Origin: Hymenolepis diminuta
Lineage: Eukaryota; Platyhelminthes; Cestoda; Cyclophyllidea; Hymenolepididae
Length of the DNA: 64,000 nt
Assembly (NCBI GenBank): GCA_900708905.1
Contig: CAADRB010000072.1
Coordinates: forward strand, 433,621-497,620
Direction: 5' to 3'
The translations under genes were made by a program, and so were the position numbers. Each line of letters begins with the position of its first letter. The first letter of the stretch is position 1. The notes beneath the pieces were generated by a model that made no database searches, was not told the origin of the DNA, and saw only the letters and a program-made list of their open reading frames with translations. Below are positions 12,346 through 25,837 of this stretch, one piece after another.

Positions 12346-15279
12346 TGATCAGGTGTTTAATTAGAATGGCCGATCTCGACATGATAATTCATCTTGAGAA
12401 TGAGAAATCGAGATGCCTGTACATGATATAAATTAGCTTGCATAACCTTGGCGATGCCAATCTGAGACAACTCAGGCGTAAAATTATTTAGTAAGTTACT
12501 TATTCGCATCAACTAGAGTCAATAAACGAGAGCATTATTCGGAATTAACGCGTTGTTTTAATTTCTCTTCGAAAGGCGGTATCCATCCATCGTTTTTACT
12601 GTCGTTCGATTAATTATGCAGTCAACATTTGTGTCCTCAATGACCCCACCCAGTTCGTGAGATTGCTAAAAACAATGTAAAGAGAAAGAGATAGCTTCCG
12701 CCACATATTCACTTTCAGTCCTTTACATTTGTTCACTTATTTTGTATTTCAAAAACTAGGTCTACTTTGCACAATTAAGTAGCATATATTCGCATCAAAT
12801 ATCTTTCTAAATAGGTGATCTATTGAAAAACGACTCATTATCTTGGTGATAAACTAAGAAAAAATAGCTAAATTTGTAAACTCTATATGGAATTAGGCTA
12901 GAGAGTATTTGTCGCGTGATCTCCTTTTAAATAGAGTTCTGCTGGTACGCAGCGAAAGCTATAAGACATGATCGACAGAATGAAAAATTATTGCGTATCT
13001 CAGTTGCTCAACATAAATCGTAAAATTAAACTACCATATACAAGGAGGAAGAGGTATTATAACTATTTTAAGGAACTGTATTTAATTATGGCACTTAGAT
13101 AAAACTTTTGAGTAAGTGTTCTAATAATTAATTGGAACATGTCAGGAGTTTCATTTACTTGGATATCGTAAGAAATGGAGCACTGAACCCTAACAAAATT
13201 CATTTGTCACACCTCTCACGCAAGTACCGCATATCTCAATTTGTGCAAACTATGGCACTTTTTGAATATAAGAATCTTTACTGAGTTAAATGACTTCCAT
13301 CATCCTCCTAATTCAACCAGAATTCCGAGCTGTTAGAGCAGTAATATTGCATTACTTGCCATGACTATACATTTGATGACCTCAGTGACGCTATTATGAG
13401 AATCAACCTTACAATAGAGCAAGATTTGTAAATTGAAATATGATTTTCCTTCTTCCAAAGTTTCGAATTTCCTCTCCTTTTCTATTTCTTTCGTCTCGGT
13501 TCTATTTGACTTAAAAGAAATAATAATAAAACCGTTAATTACTGATAACTAATAACAGGTTCGTCTATCTATAAAGAAGGACAAAGAGACACATAGGTAA
13601 ATAATTTTTGAAAGTGTCGGAGGATTTCGTCAATGTTATTCGGGACTTTTACCTCCTCATAACTCAGCGGAAAATGATATACGTTATTGCATTTCGAGAG
13701 AACTTTAGAGGGGACTCACAGTGAATCGAACATCAAATGTGATGTCGACATTCTGGTTTACCACATTTCAATAACATTTGTCTAAAATAAGATTTAAGAC
13801 AACCAGAAAATTTATATTAGAAGTGTTTTATTGTCTCAGTTTGAGTTCTGTTGCGATGGATGGTGAGAACTTAAAGATTAGAATGGACATTGTATGCTAC
13901 TTTATTAACAACACCTCGGTTAATTCAAAAACTTTTTCTCAATTTCCTGCTGAATACCGATTTGTAATTCTAAACCGGTTCTTCAAAACAAAGAGTCATA
14001 TTTATTTCTTCACTCCGTTTTGACTTAAATGTTCGTCATTACACACACTTGGAGGAACACGTTTCTGTGCCTCAATTTGTTAAGTCTGTCAAAATAATTT
14101 TCGAAACACAGTCCTTGAATCACCTAACATTTTAAACGTAATTAGTTCCTCTCCTCTCTTCAAAGTTTTGGTACTGTAGGGTCGGCAATTTTATGACGGA
14201 GCAAATTTAATGGGAATGTTAACTCAAATTATTAAAGACATGTTTTACTCAACTCACACAGATAAGTGCATTCTCATTCATAGATTTTAGTAGCTTCTAA
14301 ATTTTCCGATCATTGGTTTAACAATGGTTTTACTATTTACAGAAGCGGTTAGAAATAATAAATGAATCATATGTTACTCAAATCATAATATATCAGCCTA
14401 GAAAATGGTGAAGTTATTAAATGACAATTAACTGTAATAATTAAAAGGTACACATAACCATTTTTATGCTTCTCTATTTAATATTATCCTGATTTAAATT
14501 TTATAATCACTAGGTTGACAATAATTTGAATATTTTTAGAATCTGTTGGATTTCCATACCTTCAAAGGTTACCCATCTACTGTTTAGCCGGCGATGCTTT
14601 CGCCTACAAAAATAAGCTTTCGGAGCGTGAAAGTCGTGTACAAATATTTTCTAATGCCTAACACATCTGAATATCCATCAATTCTCTAAAAGCTCTTCGC
14701 TTTAAGAGAATATATACACATATATGTAGTCCATTGTAAAAAGGATTGCATCAAATCACAATATGGATACGAGGATATGGAGCTTTCGTTTTAATATTTA
14801 AAGATTTCCACAGAGAAAGAAATTTCTTTCCTTATAATTTGTGTTCTGATTAGCAACTTTTCATTCTCAAAGCCGTAAGAGTCTGAAACATATATAAGGG
14901 CCTCCCTTTAGTGTGGAGCTTATCTTTGAAGAAAATTAGTAACATTTGTAGTTAGTGAAGGTTTTGTACTTTCACGTTCAAAATATTTATGAGCCGATAG
15001 CGTACGTTTGGAAATGAACTAGTATTAAAGATTTGTGGGCGGCTGAACCAGTGCAGCTAAAGGATGAGTTCAGGAGTGAGTAAGTGTAGTTTTAATAGCC
15101 CGTTTGCCATAACATCTCATCTAGATGTTGTGGTTTGTTGGTCCGGCCCAATGTTATGGGGTGCACTATACTCGATTAACCAGACAAGACTAATTCGAAT
15201 ACCAAACAATGTCAGACGCTTATTAACTGAATTATGAGACTAATTATATGTTTGGCATTGCATTTATCCCGATAGCATT

Positions 15280-15340
15280 GGCCTGAGAAGATCGAACCAA
15301 TCATGTGATGTGACAGTATATGACTGTTAGACCACGGACC
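15280..15340 (-). repeat. Possible tRNA-derived SINE head
   Basis: On the minus strand GGTCCGTGGTCTAACAG (resembling a tRNA 5' end with A box) is followed about 30 nt later by GGTTCGATCTTC (B-box-like). The span is too short and too poorly paired for an intact tRNA, so a relic is the most I can claim. Confidence 0.22.
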
Positions 15341-17024
15341 AATAGATGAACGGCAGTTGATTTCGTCATGCTTTGACCTGCCATTGTCATAACCTAGAAC
15401 TGACACAGTGATAACATGCAATTGCATCTTCGGTGCATGTCAAAGTGTTTTGATTACTATTATAAAGTTAATTTGATTAATAAATTATCAATGATTACTG
15501 AATTCCCGAAAGCATTGTTACTGTCGTAAATGATCACACTGGTTCAAACTTGCGTGAGAACTGCTTATTGAACTCTACCAAGTTAAAAATATTAGTTATC
15601 TCAACTCCGCTATGTTATGATAATGTAAGTTATTCAATAGCTCACTCTTTTTTCAATACCTTAGAAAAACTTATTAGAGATGTAATCCCCGGTCATTAAT
15701 TAAAATAATCGCTCAATAAACACTAAATACCAATGGTGAGAATTTCTTCAATGAACCGGGTGAGAATTCAGGAAATTTAGATTTTGAACGTTAAATAAAT
15801 AATCTACAATCTGAATTCAATAATCAAATAACGTTAGACCTCCCGATGTCATAAATTTACTCTCATTGTTATTTCAACCTCCTTCAATTTAACATTTATT
15901 GGTCTTACTGTTAGCGACTTCCTGCAATGAATGATTGCGAAAATTATCCATTTTGCAATTTGCTCTAATATTAGTAATGATAAGTAACTTTTCGTATCAA
16001 CATGAAGAGGAAAAACAGTTGTTACATTTAGTGGATAGACACAGTGGAGCGAGATTATATTACTTCGGATTTTTCTATTCAATTAACACCACTTCATAAA
16101 ATTTATTTTAATTCATTATCATGAAGAGAACCAATTAGCTGTTCTCTTAAACAATTAGTTTCTACCTCCCATTTTCCGCTCAGGGTTATAATTTTCTTAA
16201 AACTGTGCGTTTTTCGTATATCGCCAAATTACACAGAGTTATCCATCGAAAACATTCCATTTAGGCAAACCAACGCACACCTGATATTCTTTTAATAGAC
16301 GGTTCAGTGCTCAAGCATTGAGAAACGTGTATTTAATTACATTTGCAGTTGAATGGACTATTTGGTGACACCCTTAAAGACGGTACGTCGACTATCACGA
16401 CTCTTTCCAAACAAATGTGAGAAAGCTTGCTCAAATTAATGCTCTTAATTATGAACTTTCCTTATCATGACTGGAGGAAAGCAATGGTGAATATTTATTC
16501 ATACGTACTCTTACAAAATACAATTATATTCAAAAAATTTCTTTTAAATGAATGATATTTGCTTAATCGGAGTTGATAGCTAAATTATTAAATTCTGCGG
16601 CCATAAAGTGAAAGACAATGTCGATATTTATTGACTCAGTTAGATTTTAATATCTCCAAATGTTACTGTTTTATAAACATTCCAATATATTCTTTAGTGA
16701 ATTATGCCTTCCCTTACAAAAATACGTTCTTTGAGAAAGAATTGTGTTGAAATTTTCCATTTTTAATTGATAGGACACCGGAAAAATAAACCTCAAAGAT
16801 GAAACGTTCGTTTTTCTCGGATCGAGTTTTCTTTAAATCCCCTACCATGCTTATCGATAGGCGAGCGCATTCCACTCCTGAAAGCTTGATAGTTATTTGA
16901 GACATAAAGTGTTATCAGTCCGGCGATGTTTTGAAATCGAAATCTCAATTTCATGAAGACGAATTTTATTGAATTTATACACGGGTTTTTGTCTTATGAG
17001 TAACTGCACCTCTACTTTACTTTT

Positions 17025-17038
17025 CCCTCCCCCCCCCC
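17025..17038. repeat. Cytosine tract
   Basis: Short near-homopolymeric C run in noncoding sequence; likely simple repeat. Confidence 0.8.
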
Positions 17039-18372
17039 GGATCTGATTCAAGTTTGGTCTAGTGATATCTTGTTGGCAGATTAATCATAGCGGTAGAGAA
17101 GGAAATTCCTAGTATCACAAAAATAACGCGTCAGAATATTCATCAGATCTTGAAGAGCCTTCAGCGATGACTGAACATTGAATGATTTCGTCTTGGTGGG
17201 CTATAAGTTAGATTTTTCAAACATTTTGTGGAGTCTATTCTCTTTTTATGACCCCATTTATTCTCCTTATCTTAATCCCTTAACGCTGATCTTATTTCAC
17301 TTTTTCACCTTATTTTCTACTGTCATCTTAATTTGCTTCACTTCGTGTAACGTTTAGCAAACTTTCCACATCTGAAACTTATTATCCATCTTTAAGCATT
17401 CTATTATTAATTTTTGAATACTGATCAATACAGTTTTAGCTGAACCTGCTTCATTGGTCACTTCCCACTTACCATTAAGCCCATTTGAAATGCCTTACTT
17501 TGGACTTGGAGAAAGGTGCGCTGTCGTCTTGAATCAGTAGGAAGATAGGCCCATTCTCTGGTATTCTTCTGCGGACAATTTTAATTTGACACTCATACGG
17601 CAGTACCATGAATGAATAAAAGTGTCGTGTTTGAAAAAAAGGACAGATAATAAATACTGGTGTACAATGAATTTATTATATTTTTTTTCTATCATAAGGA
17701 CTACATTAATATTCCTACTTATTGTGTGCTTATATTATTATCTTATTTAAAACGACCTATTTCTGCACAGAAAATATTTCAAAAATTAATTTAACAGTTA
17801 TAAGTTAGTACCATAGTTCTACAATTGTGATTTGTGAAAAGCGCAATAGGTGATTCCATTTTTTTATTTTCACAATCAGGTTAAAATTCAGAAAAAATAA
17901 AAATGATACATTGACAAGTACGTTAAAAGTGACATTTATAAGGATATGATATGATAATCTTTTATATTAAACTAAAGTTGTATCAACTGCCGAATCTGAA
18001 GGTATCTGAATTTCCTTAAAAATCTGACCAAATTTGCAATTTCCAGCTGCATTTGACCGACTCTTGTCATGATGAATCTTTCGAATACTTAATGGTTGTG
18101 TTATTAATCCATACTCTTTATTGATTTTATGTTGAGCTAAATATCAAATAACTAATTGAATTTGATTTAATTTCTACTTCTCGATCATTGACTAAATATG
18201 GGTCTGCTGCTGTCCCATTGGTTTGTATTGAATATGAATATTTACCATTCAGCAGAAACGTAATTTCTTTCCTGAGCATACCACAATCAGACATAGAAGT
18301 AAGGAAAGCTGCTTATTGATTTTTTCACTTTCAAAGTCATAGATAACATTTTGCTCAACACCTACTCTTAAC

Positions 18373-18991
18373 CTGAATTTTGAAAACTCGATTTTTGGAC
18401 AAACCCTCACTGACCATATGCTGGTCATCCACTGGACTGAATATAGTGATTGGGAAAATTCGAAAATTTTGCCCCTCCACCCACTTCAGGCGAGTCCCGG
18501 TGCTCAAGTCCTTCACTTTGGAAACATCGTTTTCGAAGACATGAAATCTATGAAGGGGGTTGATGGAAAGATCAGGAAGTTCCGCCCGAGAGATAATCCT
18601 TCCGGTTTGAAGTCTTCTGCCCTAAGCGCAATTTGAAGGCATATTCTGAATATTTTTGCTCCATAGACCTTCAATGAGCAGGAGCTTTTGAAATGCATCA
18701 AGAAAATTCTGCGAATTGATTCGCAATGTGTTTCTACCGGCCTTAGAAAGTTAGTTTACATTCGCTCAACAATCATGTCGACTGAAGTAAGTCTGGAGCT
18801 TATTCGATAATAAATATATATTTTGTCCAGCCTACTGTAGGAGTGGGAAAATTCAAGGAGGCTCAATTAACGGCAATCATTTGTCCCGCGTCAAATTATC
18901 ACCCTGGAGATCGATTGAATTTATCCATGTATGCCGAAACTAACTGCGTCAAAGCTTGGCCAGGTGAGACTGGTGATACTTAGCTTGGAGC
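18373..18991 (+). pseudogene. Broken branched-chain amino-acid aminotransferase copy
   Basis: Two exon-like blocks read as part of a fold-type IV PLP aminotransferase of the BCAT family. The first (18373-18786) contains FGQTLTDHMLVIHW, then PGAQVLHFGNIVFEDMKSMK and GVDGKIRKFRP. The second (18831-18991) contains PTVGVGK and NCVKAWPGETGDT, matching the BCAT stretch around AW-G-TGD. The two are joined by a clean 44-nt intron (GTAAGT...CCAG, 18787-18830). In-frame TGA (18634) and TAG codons interrupt block 1, possibly marking a former mini-intron that lost its GT donor. Another TAG follows TGDT in block 2. I see no downstream exon carrying the PLP lysine. The retained intron argues against a processed retrocopy; a decayed tandem or segmental duplicate is more likely. 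Confidence 0.85.
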
Positions 18992-19201
18992 GTAAGTTAT
19001 TTTGTATCTTTCAGGCCTTATTTATTCTGAAAAATGACATACAGTGTATGATATTACATCTATAAAGTTACATATAGTTGAAATTTAAAAAAAACGTTCA
19101 GAAGTCTAGCTTTTACCTTGACTGTTTAGAACAAGCTAAGTCAGAAGTTTGATGAAGAGGAATCGGGCGCTAGTATTAGATATAAAACTTAGAAATATGT
19201 A

Positions 19202-19464
19202 TGTTTTAACGTAACCAACTGGAAAGTCCTGGTAGTAATCTCGCAAAGCCAACAATCTAGAAAACTCGGCAATATGGCAACTTAACACAGAAGCTACTAA
19301 ACCACGGCAAATCGCAAGACACTCATTCTCAAACGGTATCGGCTTAGACAAATAGGCATAATCATCAAGTTTCTTTTATCAGTGAAGAAATTAAGAGGGA
19401 AATTAAAATTTTTTGGAATGGAAATATCGAAAAAGGGGGAAAATAATAGTTAATTCCTCTAGCA
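19202..19464 (-). repeat. Diverged solo LTR, family 1, copy 3
   Basis: The reverse complement aligns along its length with the LTRs at 25546 and 46262. Landmarks are AACGTAACCAACT, AACTTAACACAGAAGC, CGGTATCGGCTTAGACAAATAGGCATAAT and a purine-rich end. Shorter than the other copies, and I find no convincing target-site duplication, so it is an older insertion. Confidence 0.75.
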
Positions 19465-21259
19465 ATAGGCTACCTTCCTTTTTTCAAATATCTAAAGAAA
19501 AGGCATTGAATTATGTGATTTCCGGATTTTGATAAAGCTGATATGGTTGTTGGTTCAAGAGAAATTTTGCATGCGTTTAACGTTTGCTAATAAAACGGGT
19601 GATAGCTTGAATTTTTCAAGGATATGGCTGTGATGAGAATTTGTGACTCTTTGGAGAAAAACAGAAATTGACTGAAGTTGGAACTATGAATATGTTCATA
19701 GTTCTACTGGACTAATAGGAATGATGGTGAGTGGTCTATTATGTTTTTATATAGGGACTGGTTTTGGTTTGTATTCTGGTGAAACTTTATCCAAACTTAA
19801 CTTATATTTTAAGTAAAAATTTAACTGATTTGATTTAGCAAAAAAATTTTCACACAATTGAAATTATAAGGTCTATTTGAGGTACCATTTTCAATTAGGT
19901 CGAAAAATAGTCTGTCCTATTGTAAATACAATAAAATAAGGCAGGTATTTCATGAACTTTAACGCCGTGCTGCCTATTCCTTAAATAATTATTCATAGCT
20001 TCTACTCCACATTAGCTCGTTTGTTCCATCCGCAAAAGATAAAGGATATCAAGTAACCGCTATTCATCTTTGTAACTTTAGAGGTGTAAGCACTGCCAAC
20101 CATTGTATGCTTTCATCTGCTATACTAATCAATTTGTAAATATTATGATAGGGAAAGTACACAATACCTCTGTTTTTTCAATATTGAAATTCGATATGAA
20201 GTGCAAGTGTCGCCAATTACCTTCAAAGTTGATTTCCGCTCTAAAAGTACGCACAGAAAAAATCCAGTTTGTGCTGACTTTCAATGCAAAGTTGTTAATC
20301 ACAAATTGCAATACAAAGAATTAGTTTATTTTTATGCGGAAATCTTTTAAAGTTGCAAAAAATTAGAGTATCTTCACTTTACATTCATGTTTATGATGAG
20401 CAAACGGACAAAATTATTTATTATCCTGTAATCTTTGAAAGAAAAAATGACTCAAAGTGTGAGAACCAATGATCGGTCAATTAGCACTGGAGAGTGTGGA
20501 TAAAAGTTACTCAGTAATCTAAGGAACGAATTACCTATTGAGTGAATATTCTACAAATCACTCATAGATTAGAGCTTTCTTTTGCTTATAGAATTCTCTC
20601 AGTATTAAGCAGCTAACCGCAAAACTTGGGATGATGCCATGAAAAGTTGTTAAATATTTCTGCATAGGTGCAATTATAATAGTACAATTGTTTGTTTACA
20701 AATGTATTTAAAATTACACATTCGAAATGGATAAATACAAGTCGGAAAGGTCTAGGAATTCCATGTTAGAGACAAACATAGAACAAATAATACATTCATG
20801 CTAGTGTGTGACTACGTGAAGGTTACCTTTTCCACCTCGAATCTTTTCCAGTTTAATACTTCGACTAAAACTGTCAATATCTTCTGCTAGATAGTTAGGA
20901 AGCATAGTTGAATGATGGAAGTCACAATATGTTTGGTATAATATATTACAAACCGACTAAATAGGAACCGAAGTGCTTTTTCTTCAAATTTTTATCAATT
21001 TACTTTATTTTTAGTAAATCAATTAATAGTGCTGTCGATAAATGGTCTCACTCTTTCAGTAGTAACAAGAAAAAATGTTTGGGAACTGGCCATCAAAAAT
21101 TTTGAGAAGGAGGAGACCAGAGGGTCTCTCTGGTGAAAAATTCGAATTCATTTCACAACAAAAATTTTTGGGCACCGATGCTCTATAACTCCATTTTTAT
21201 TTTAAATAGCTCTCCATTTCAGAATTCCTCATTTTTTCACATTTTCGACTAAAAGTTTG

Positions 21260-21594
21260 TGTAGCTCACAGCGCTAACAAGGCTCATTGAATCAGCAGTC
21301 TGGAAAGTGCGGTATGTAACTGGTCGCGTAGAGAAAAAGTGCGGACGTGTGGGCAGAGGCCTCCTCAGCCAATCAGCAATCAAGATCCATGCAGCCTAGC
21401 ATGGTTTTGTATTTGATGATTAAGCTTTTGACAACGACTCGCAGACAAAGAAGTGAGCAGTAAACCCCCTTTACTCGGCACCTTTCTTATTCTTGCCACA
21501 TTGGGCATAGCCTAGCCAATTTGGAAGTGAATTGATAATGGAGGACTCTGCTAGAGACTATTCGGACTGCTTAGGAGGATTACTTAGGGGTAGC
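21260..21594 (+). repeat. LTR-like repeat family 2, copy 1
   Basis: About 335 bp nearly collinear with 59969-60307. Shared blocks include GCTAACAAGGCT, AAGTGCGG, CCAATCAGCAATCAAGATCC, AGCATGGTTTTGTATTT, GGGCATAGC and GAGGACTCT. It ends TAGCA after a GGATTACTTAGG block. TG-like start and CA end, plus CCAAT-type and A/T-rich motifs, fit an LTR. No target duplication is evident. Confidence 0.65.
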
Positions 21595-21879
21595 AAAAAG
21601 TCTACAGTTTAAGGTAGGAATTACAAAAAAATGCTCTTAAATACGGTTCGTTTTTGTACAATCTACAGACACTGTCATTGAAAAATATCATACTTTAATT
21701 GTCGTATGACATTTTTAGCAAGTTTGAGGACTGATTTCGTGACATAGGAAAATCAAATTAATTTATGGAAAACTTGTCAGGGTGACAGACACCTGGACGC
21801 AACCACCCAAGTGATTTAATCACGCAAGTGATTTAATCATCAAAATTATAAAATGCCATTTGAGGTCGTATAAACTAGG

Positions 21880-22200
21880 GGTCGCAGCAGGAGATGGTGC
21901 ATTTCTTTTTCGCTCTCCTTGTGATAGGGGTAACCGATGGATGAAGTCAGAAGAAATTTCGTCTTTTCAAGAATTAGGGAGCCATGGCCTTGCCCAAGAT
22001 AAGAAGACCAAGAGTTCATACGTAATGTAATAAGATAGGGACGAGAAAGGATTTGGAGGTTTCTGTATTGGAAAGGAGGGGCAATGATAAAGAGAACCTA
22101 TTAAGGCTCAATAAAGGAGATGACAGATTTTGTGTCCTTTGTTTGTTGATGAGCAAAAAAATGCATTAACTACCGGTCAGTATGGGTGCACTACAGATGA
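21880..22200 (+). repeat. Interspersed repeat family E, copy 1
   Basis: Diverged similarity to 51590-51850. The anchor is a block reading TGTCCTTTGT then TGTTGATGA-CAAA, with a purine-rich GGAGGGGCA-like stretch about 70 bp upstream in each copy. Function unknown. Confidence 0.4.
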
Positions 22201-24479
22201 TAAAGCCATTTAAGATTTTCAAATCGTCCTTATTTGTCATTCAAATTCTTACTTCTACCAAATAAGATATATTGGTTAAAGAGTAGAAAATAGCAATGCC
22301 CGATTTGATATTGACCGCAAACGGGAAAGACTTCACGAAGTCTTTGGAACTAAAGAGGCCTGTGCAGTTTCCGAAGTCCAACGAATCACTCATCGGGGTG
22401 AATCCATACAATGTCTAGCCATCACCGAAGCGGTGTCGTTTGCATCTCATACTCTTTGAAAATCAATGAATATTCAGGTCAGTTAGATATTTTACTCTGC
22501 AGTTTTTCGTGCTTTGCTAATGAAATGGCGATTGCTGGGGGACTGGTAATCGAACTACGGCTAATCTGGTGAGGAGTTTCTAGATTTGGCCTTTGGTTTA
22601 TCGAAATAATGCGTGCATTAAACATGAAGATAAAATCCATTAATCAGCGGTACCTGTCTCTTCTTCAAGAGTACAAATATGTCAAGTCAATATAAAAAAC
22701 TCAGAGTGATCGTCGAAGTATTATCTAGTCAGAAAATTAATTGTGAAAGGCTGCAGATGAATGGCAGTTTATTGAAAACAGCTCAGGTTCTACCGCGAAA
22801 GAATTTCCTGAAAACAAATGAACACAACGAGGGAAACAAAAGCAAATCAGGACGATATCCGAATCTTTATTGACATGATATGTATTGAGAAAATTCGCAA
22901 AATTTCTTATACACTGAAGCTGTTTTTCATACTATCTATCTGCTTTCTACTAAAGTGGTGTTTCTTCCGCCACGAATGTAATTGTTCAGATAATTGGATG
23001 CAATTTTCAGGAGTTCTGTCAAGAGTGAAGTACATGTGACGCTTGATATTCTTAGTAATGTATATATCTTGAACAGCCACCACAATATCCTATAGTCCGT
23101 TTTTTTCTAATTATGTTATTTTCTACTTTTTCCTTTTTTTAAGTAACCTCTCACACTAATTTATTGAAGAATCTTTGCAAAGAAGAGGTCTTAACGTTAT
23201 CTATTGTTCTCCGGTCATCTGATTTTTGGCTGTTGAGGAAATTGAGATCAGTTTGTTAAAGCCCGTGCACCGATCAAAGATTTTCCTATATTATACTTCA
23301 CCTCTTTTTATTTTGTTGATGCGTTTAAAATAAAAGCCGTCTAATTTTCATTTTAGTTTTCAATCTGAGGATGGCGTAAATAGACTTACACTCTTACCAA
23401 GGCACGAGAATAGACCTTTCTACCCTTTCTAGAATCCTCCAGCTACTAGCCTTAAATCCTGAGATGGTCAAGCATTCAACCACCCCATGCCACCATGTTG
23501 CTATCCACATCATAACTCAATTTCAAATGGCTGAAACATGCCTGAGTATGTCTATTCCGTTAATATACAAGATGCGCTGTTTTCAAGGGAATCCGTTTCA
23601 CACGGTTCTAACAGATTCCTAAACATTCGAAGTCCCGAGAACATACCATGTGTCCCATCCATAAAGCAGATTATAAAAATATTATCGTGTCGGTGGTGGA
23701 AAGGTCAACCCCCAATTAAAAAGACACAATACTACCAAATTGCAAATAAGTACTAACAGTGTATTACGCGATATTTTTAAAATGAGAAGATGTTCACATG
23801 AAATAAAAATTATCATCCATCCGTCAATATTTGGAATTTCATAAAAGAATATGACAAATACAGTGACTGGATTAAAAAATTATATTCGTCAGTTTTTAGT
23901 ACTTCATGAGAAATAATTCGTCCAAATTTCGAAGATTGTCCCTTTGTGTATTCATTAATTTTCTGCTAGTTCAGCAAGTTGATTACGTGTGGTTAACGAA
24001 GTGATCATTGATGATAATCTAACGACCAAGATTCATCCGGACTCTAGAATGAGAATCATTTTCAGTAATTACTGAAGGATCCTTTCATTGAATTTGCCTT
24101 TCTGTAGGATTAAAAGACCGATCAGGATAATATATTGACTGAAAAGGAAAACAGTCTAAAATGTTAGAATGAAAGCTCCTTATATGGATCCTGGCGCCCG
24201 ATTCTAATAAAAACAATTATTGAAATAAAATATTGCTATGAACAAGGGACAAGCGGGCGTATAGCTATAGCTAGAAAGAAATATTTTAGGTAATGTGTAG
24301 AGAGATTTTCAACTCTTAAATTCGGATTTCTCTTCCTTGCAACTCAGCTCATAGGTATATGTGCTTCTGCATTCTCAAAAGATCCCCTGAAGAATCCCAT
24401 ATTCTAAAATATGGTTACTAACCACACCTGTCTTTTATAAGAATTAAAAGGGTACTCGAGGATCTTGTTGATCGTTTCA

Positions 24480-24700
24480 TTTGAGGGAAGGTGACTCTGT
24501 TGATAGTGCAAAATATTACTTTATTTTCTGTCAGCATGCCCATAGAATTGGCAGACTTCCATTCGCACTTCCCTGAGGTGAGGGATCTCATTATGAGGGA
24601 GGGAACACAATATTGTTGACTATTTTAACCATACTACCTCGGTCAAACCGAATACCTCCAGGTTATCCTGATCGATATGCCATAGCCATTAATTTGTGAA
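24480..24700 (+). repeat. Interspersed repeat family D, partial copy
   Basis: Matches the 3' parts of the copies around 34560-34790 and 53030-53260. All share a GATAGTGCA-like start, a GAGGTGAGG or GAGGTGGG block, then TTGTTGACTATTTTA and a variant of GATAACC/GATAGCTC. Strongly diverged. Confidence 0.4.
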
Positions 24701-25545
24701 GACTTCTTTCCAACGTCTTCTCGGTATCTGATCATTCAAAGGAATATAATTGTAGTGAATCACCTTATTGTATTTTTCGCGAAGTGAACTTTTCACTTAA
24801 AAACTTCACCTGCATTTCATAAAAGTACAAGCAGTTTCGTGTTCATTTTTCCTTTAAATGTTTCCCAATTTTCTCACAGTGAGTCAGCCTGACTGAAGGA
24901 TTCAGTTTGTCACAAGTGTCTTTGACTCACTCATGATCTGCAATCAAGTAGCTCGAACTACGCCCAATTATAGGAAATGCGGTGCTGTTCACTCGTTGAG
25001 TTATTGCGTCCTTAGTGATCGAGTGTTTGCAGTCGTCCGACTGGACTTTTTATTTCCAATTCAATAACTTATTGAACCCTCTCCGTGAACTTCACAATAA
25101 TCCTGCTGCTTAGCGCTACACTTACGGTTGACATTCCCGCTACAGGCCAATCTGTTTCATCTAGTCTACCCTCTCACCAAGCCGATCATTAACTATAAAA
25201 GTTGATTGCAATCCTCTTATTTCTGAAGTCTATTATCATAGTGAAGATTGGTGAAGAATAGCTGAGAGTAAATATCTGACACCTAGCTGCTAGTATAACC
25301 TAAATAATCTTAAATGTATCAACTAATTATGAATTCATTTCGTTGACGGTGTCGGATATCCAGCGTTTGAAATTTTAATTTTTGTACATTTAAACTACCA
25401 AAGCAGTCAGAAATTTTCAGCCGATCATTGTATATTGCATGAATAAACATTACAATTAAATTTCGAAGAATAATGCTTAGACAACTGAATAGAAGTGAAT
25501 ATGATGTTTATTTGATTTAGGTCATTTGATGAAGCAAATACAAAC

Positions 25546-25837
25546 TGTTAGAAGAAATGATTGTCATTTTCCTCCGCTCCCAATATTTCCTCTATGAATA
25601 AAAATGTGATCTTCTTCATTTCCCCACCGACAAAAGACACCTGATAATTATGCCTATTTGTTCGAGCCGATACCGATTGAGAGTGGAGACTTGTTAATAC
25701 ACGCGTGTTGATATAACGTGCCTTCTTATCTGCCGTGGGTAATTGGCTTCTGTGTTAAGTTGCTAGATTACCGAGTTTTCTAGATTGTTGGCTCTGCTAG
25801 ATTACTACCCGAACTCCTAGTTGGTTACGTTATAGCA
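25546..25837 (+). mobile_element. Solo LTR, family 1, copy 1 (292 bp, 5-bp TSD)
   Basis: Begins TGTTAGAAGAAATGAT and ends GTTACGTTATAGCA. It is flanked on both sides by CAAAC (25541-25545 and 25838-25842), a perfect 5-bp target-site duplication. A second copy at 46262-46556 has the same ends and a different duplication. TG...CA ends, length and TSD identify a solo LTR of an LTR retrotransposon or a TRIM element. No gag/pol lies between copies. Confidence 0.88.

Larger units (their letters stand above)
8506..18372. other. Gene-poor stretch, about 9.9 kb
   Basis: After the exchanger 3' end I see no convincing gene. Open frames here (for example 10161-10379, 10490-10735, 13778-14023) are short and lack family motifs or splice partners. 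Identifiable content is a partial repeat around 10795-10915, an interspersed repeat at about 12180-12345 and a possible tRNA-derived relic at 15280-15340. Confidence 0.6.
19465..25540. other. Intergenic stretch with repeats only
   Basis: Apart from the repeats listed separately, the sequence is AT-rich with short open frames that show no family motif or exon structure. No gene is supported. Confidence 0.5.
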
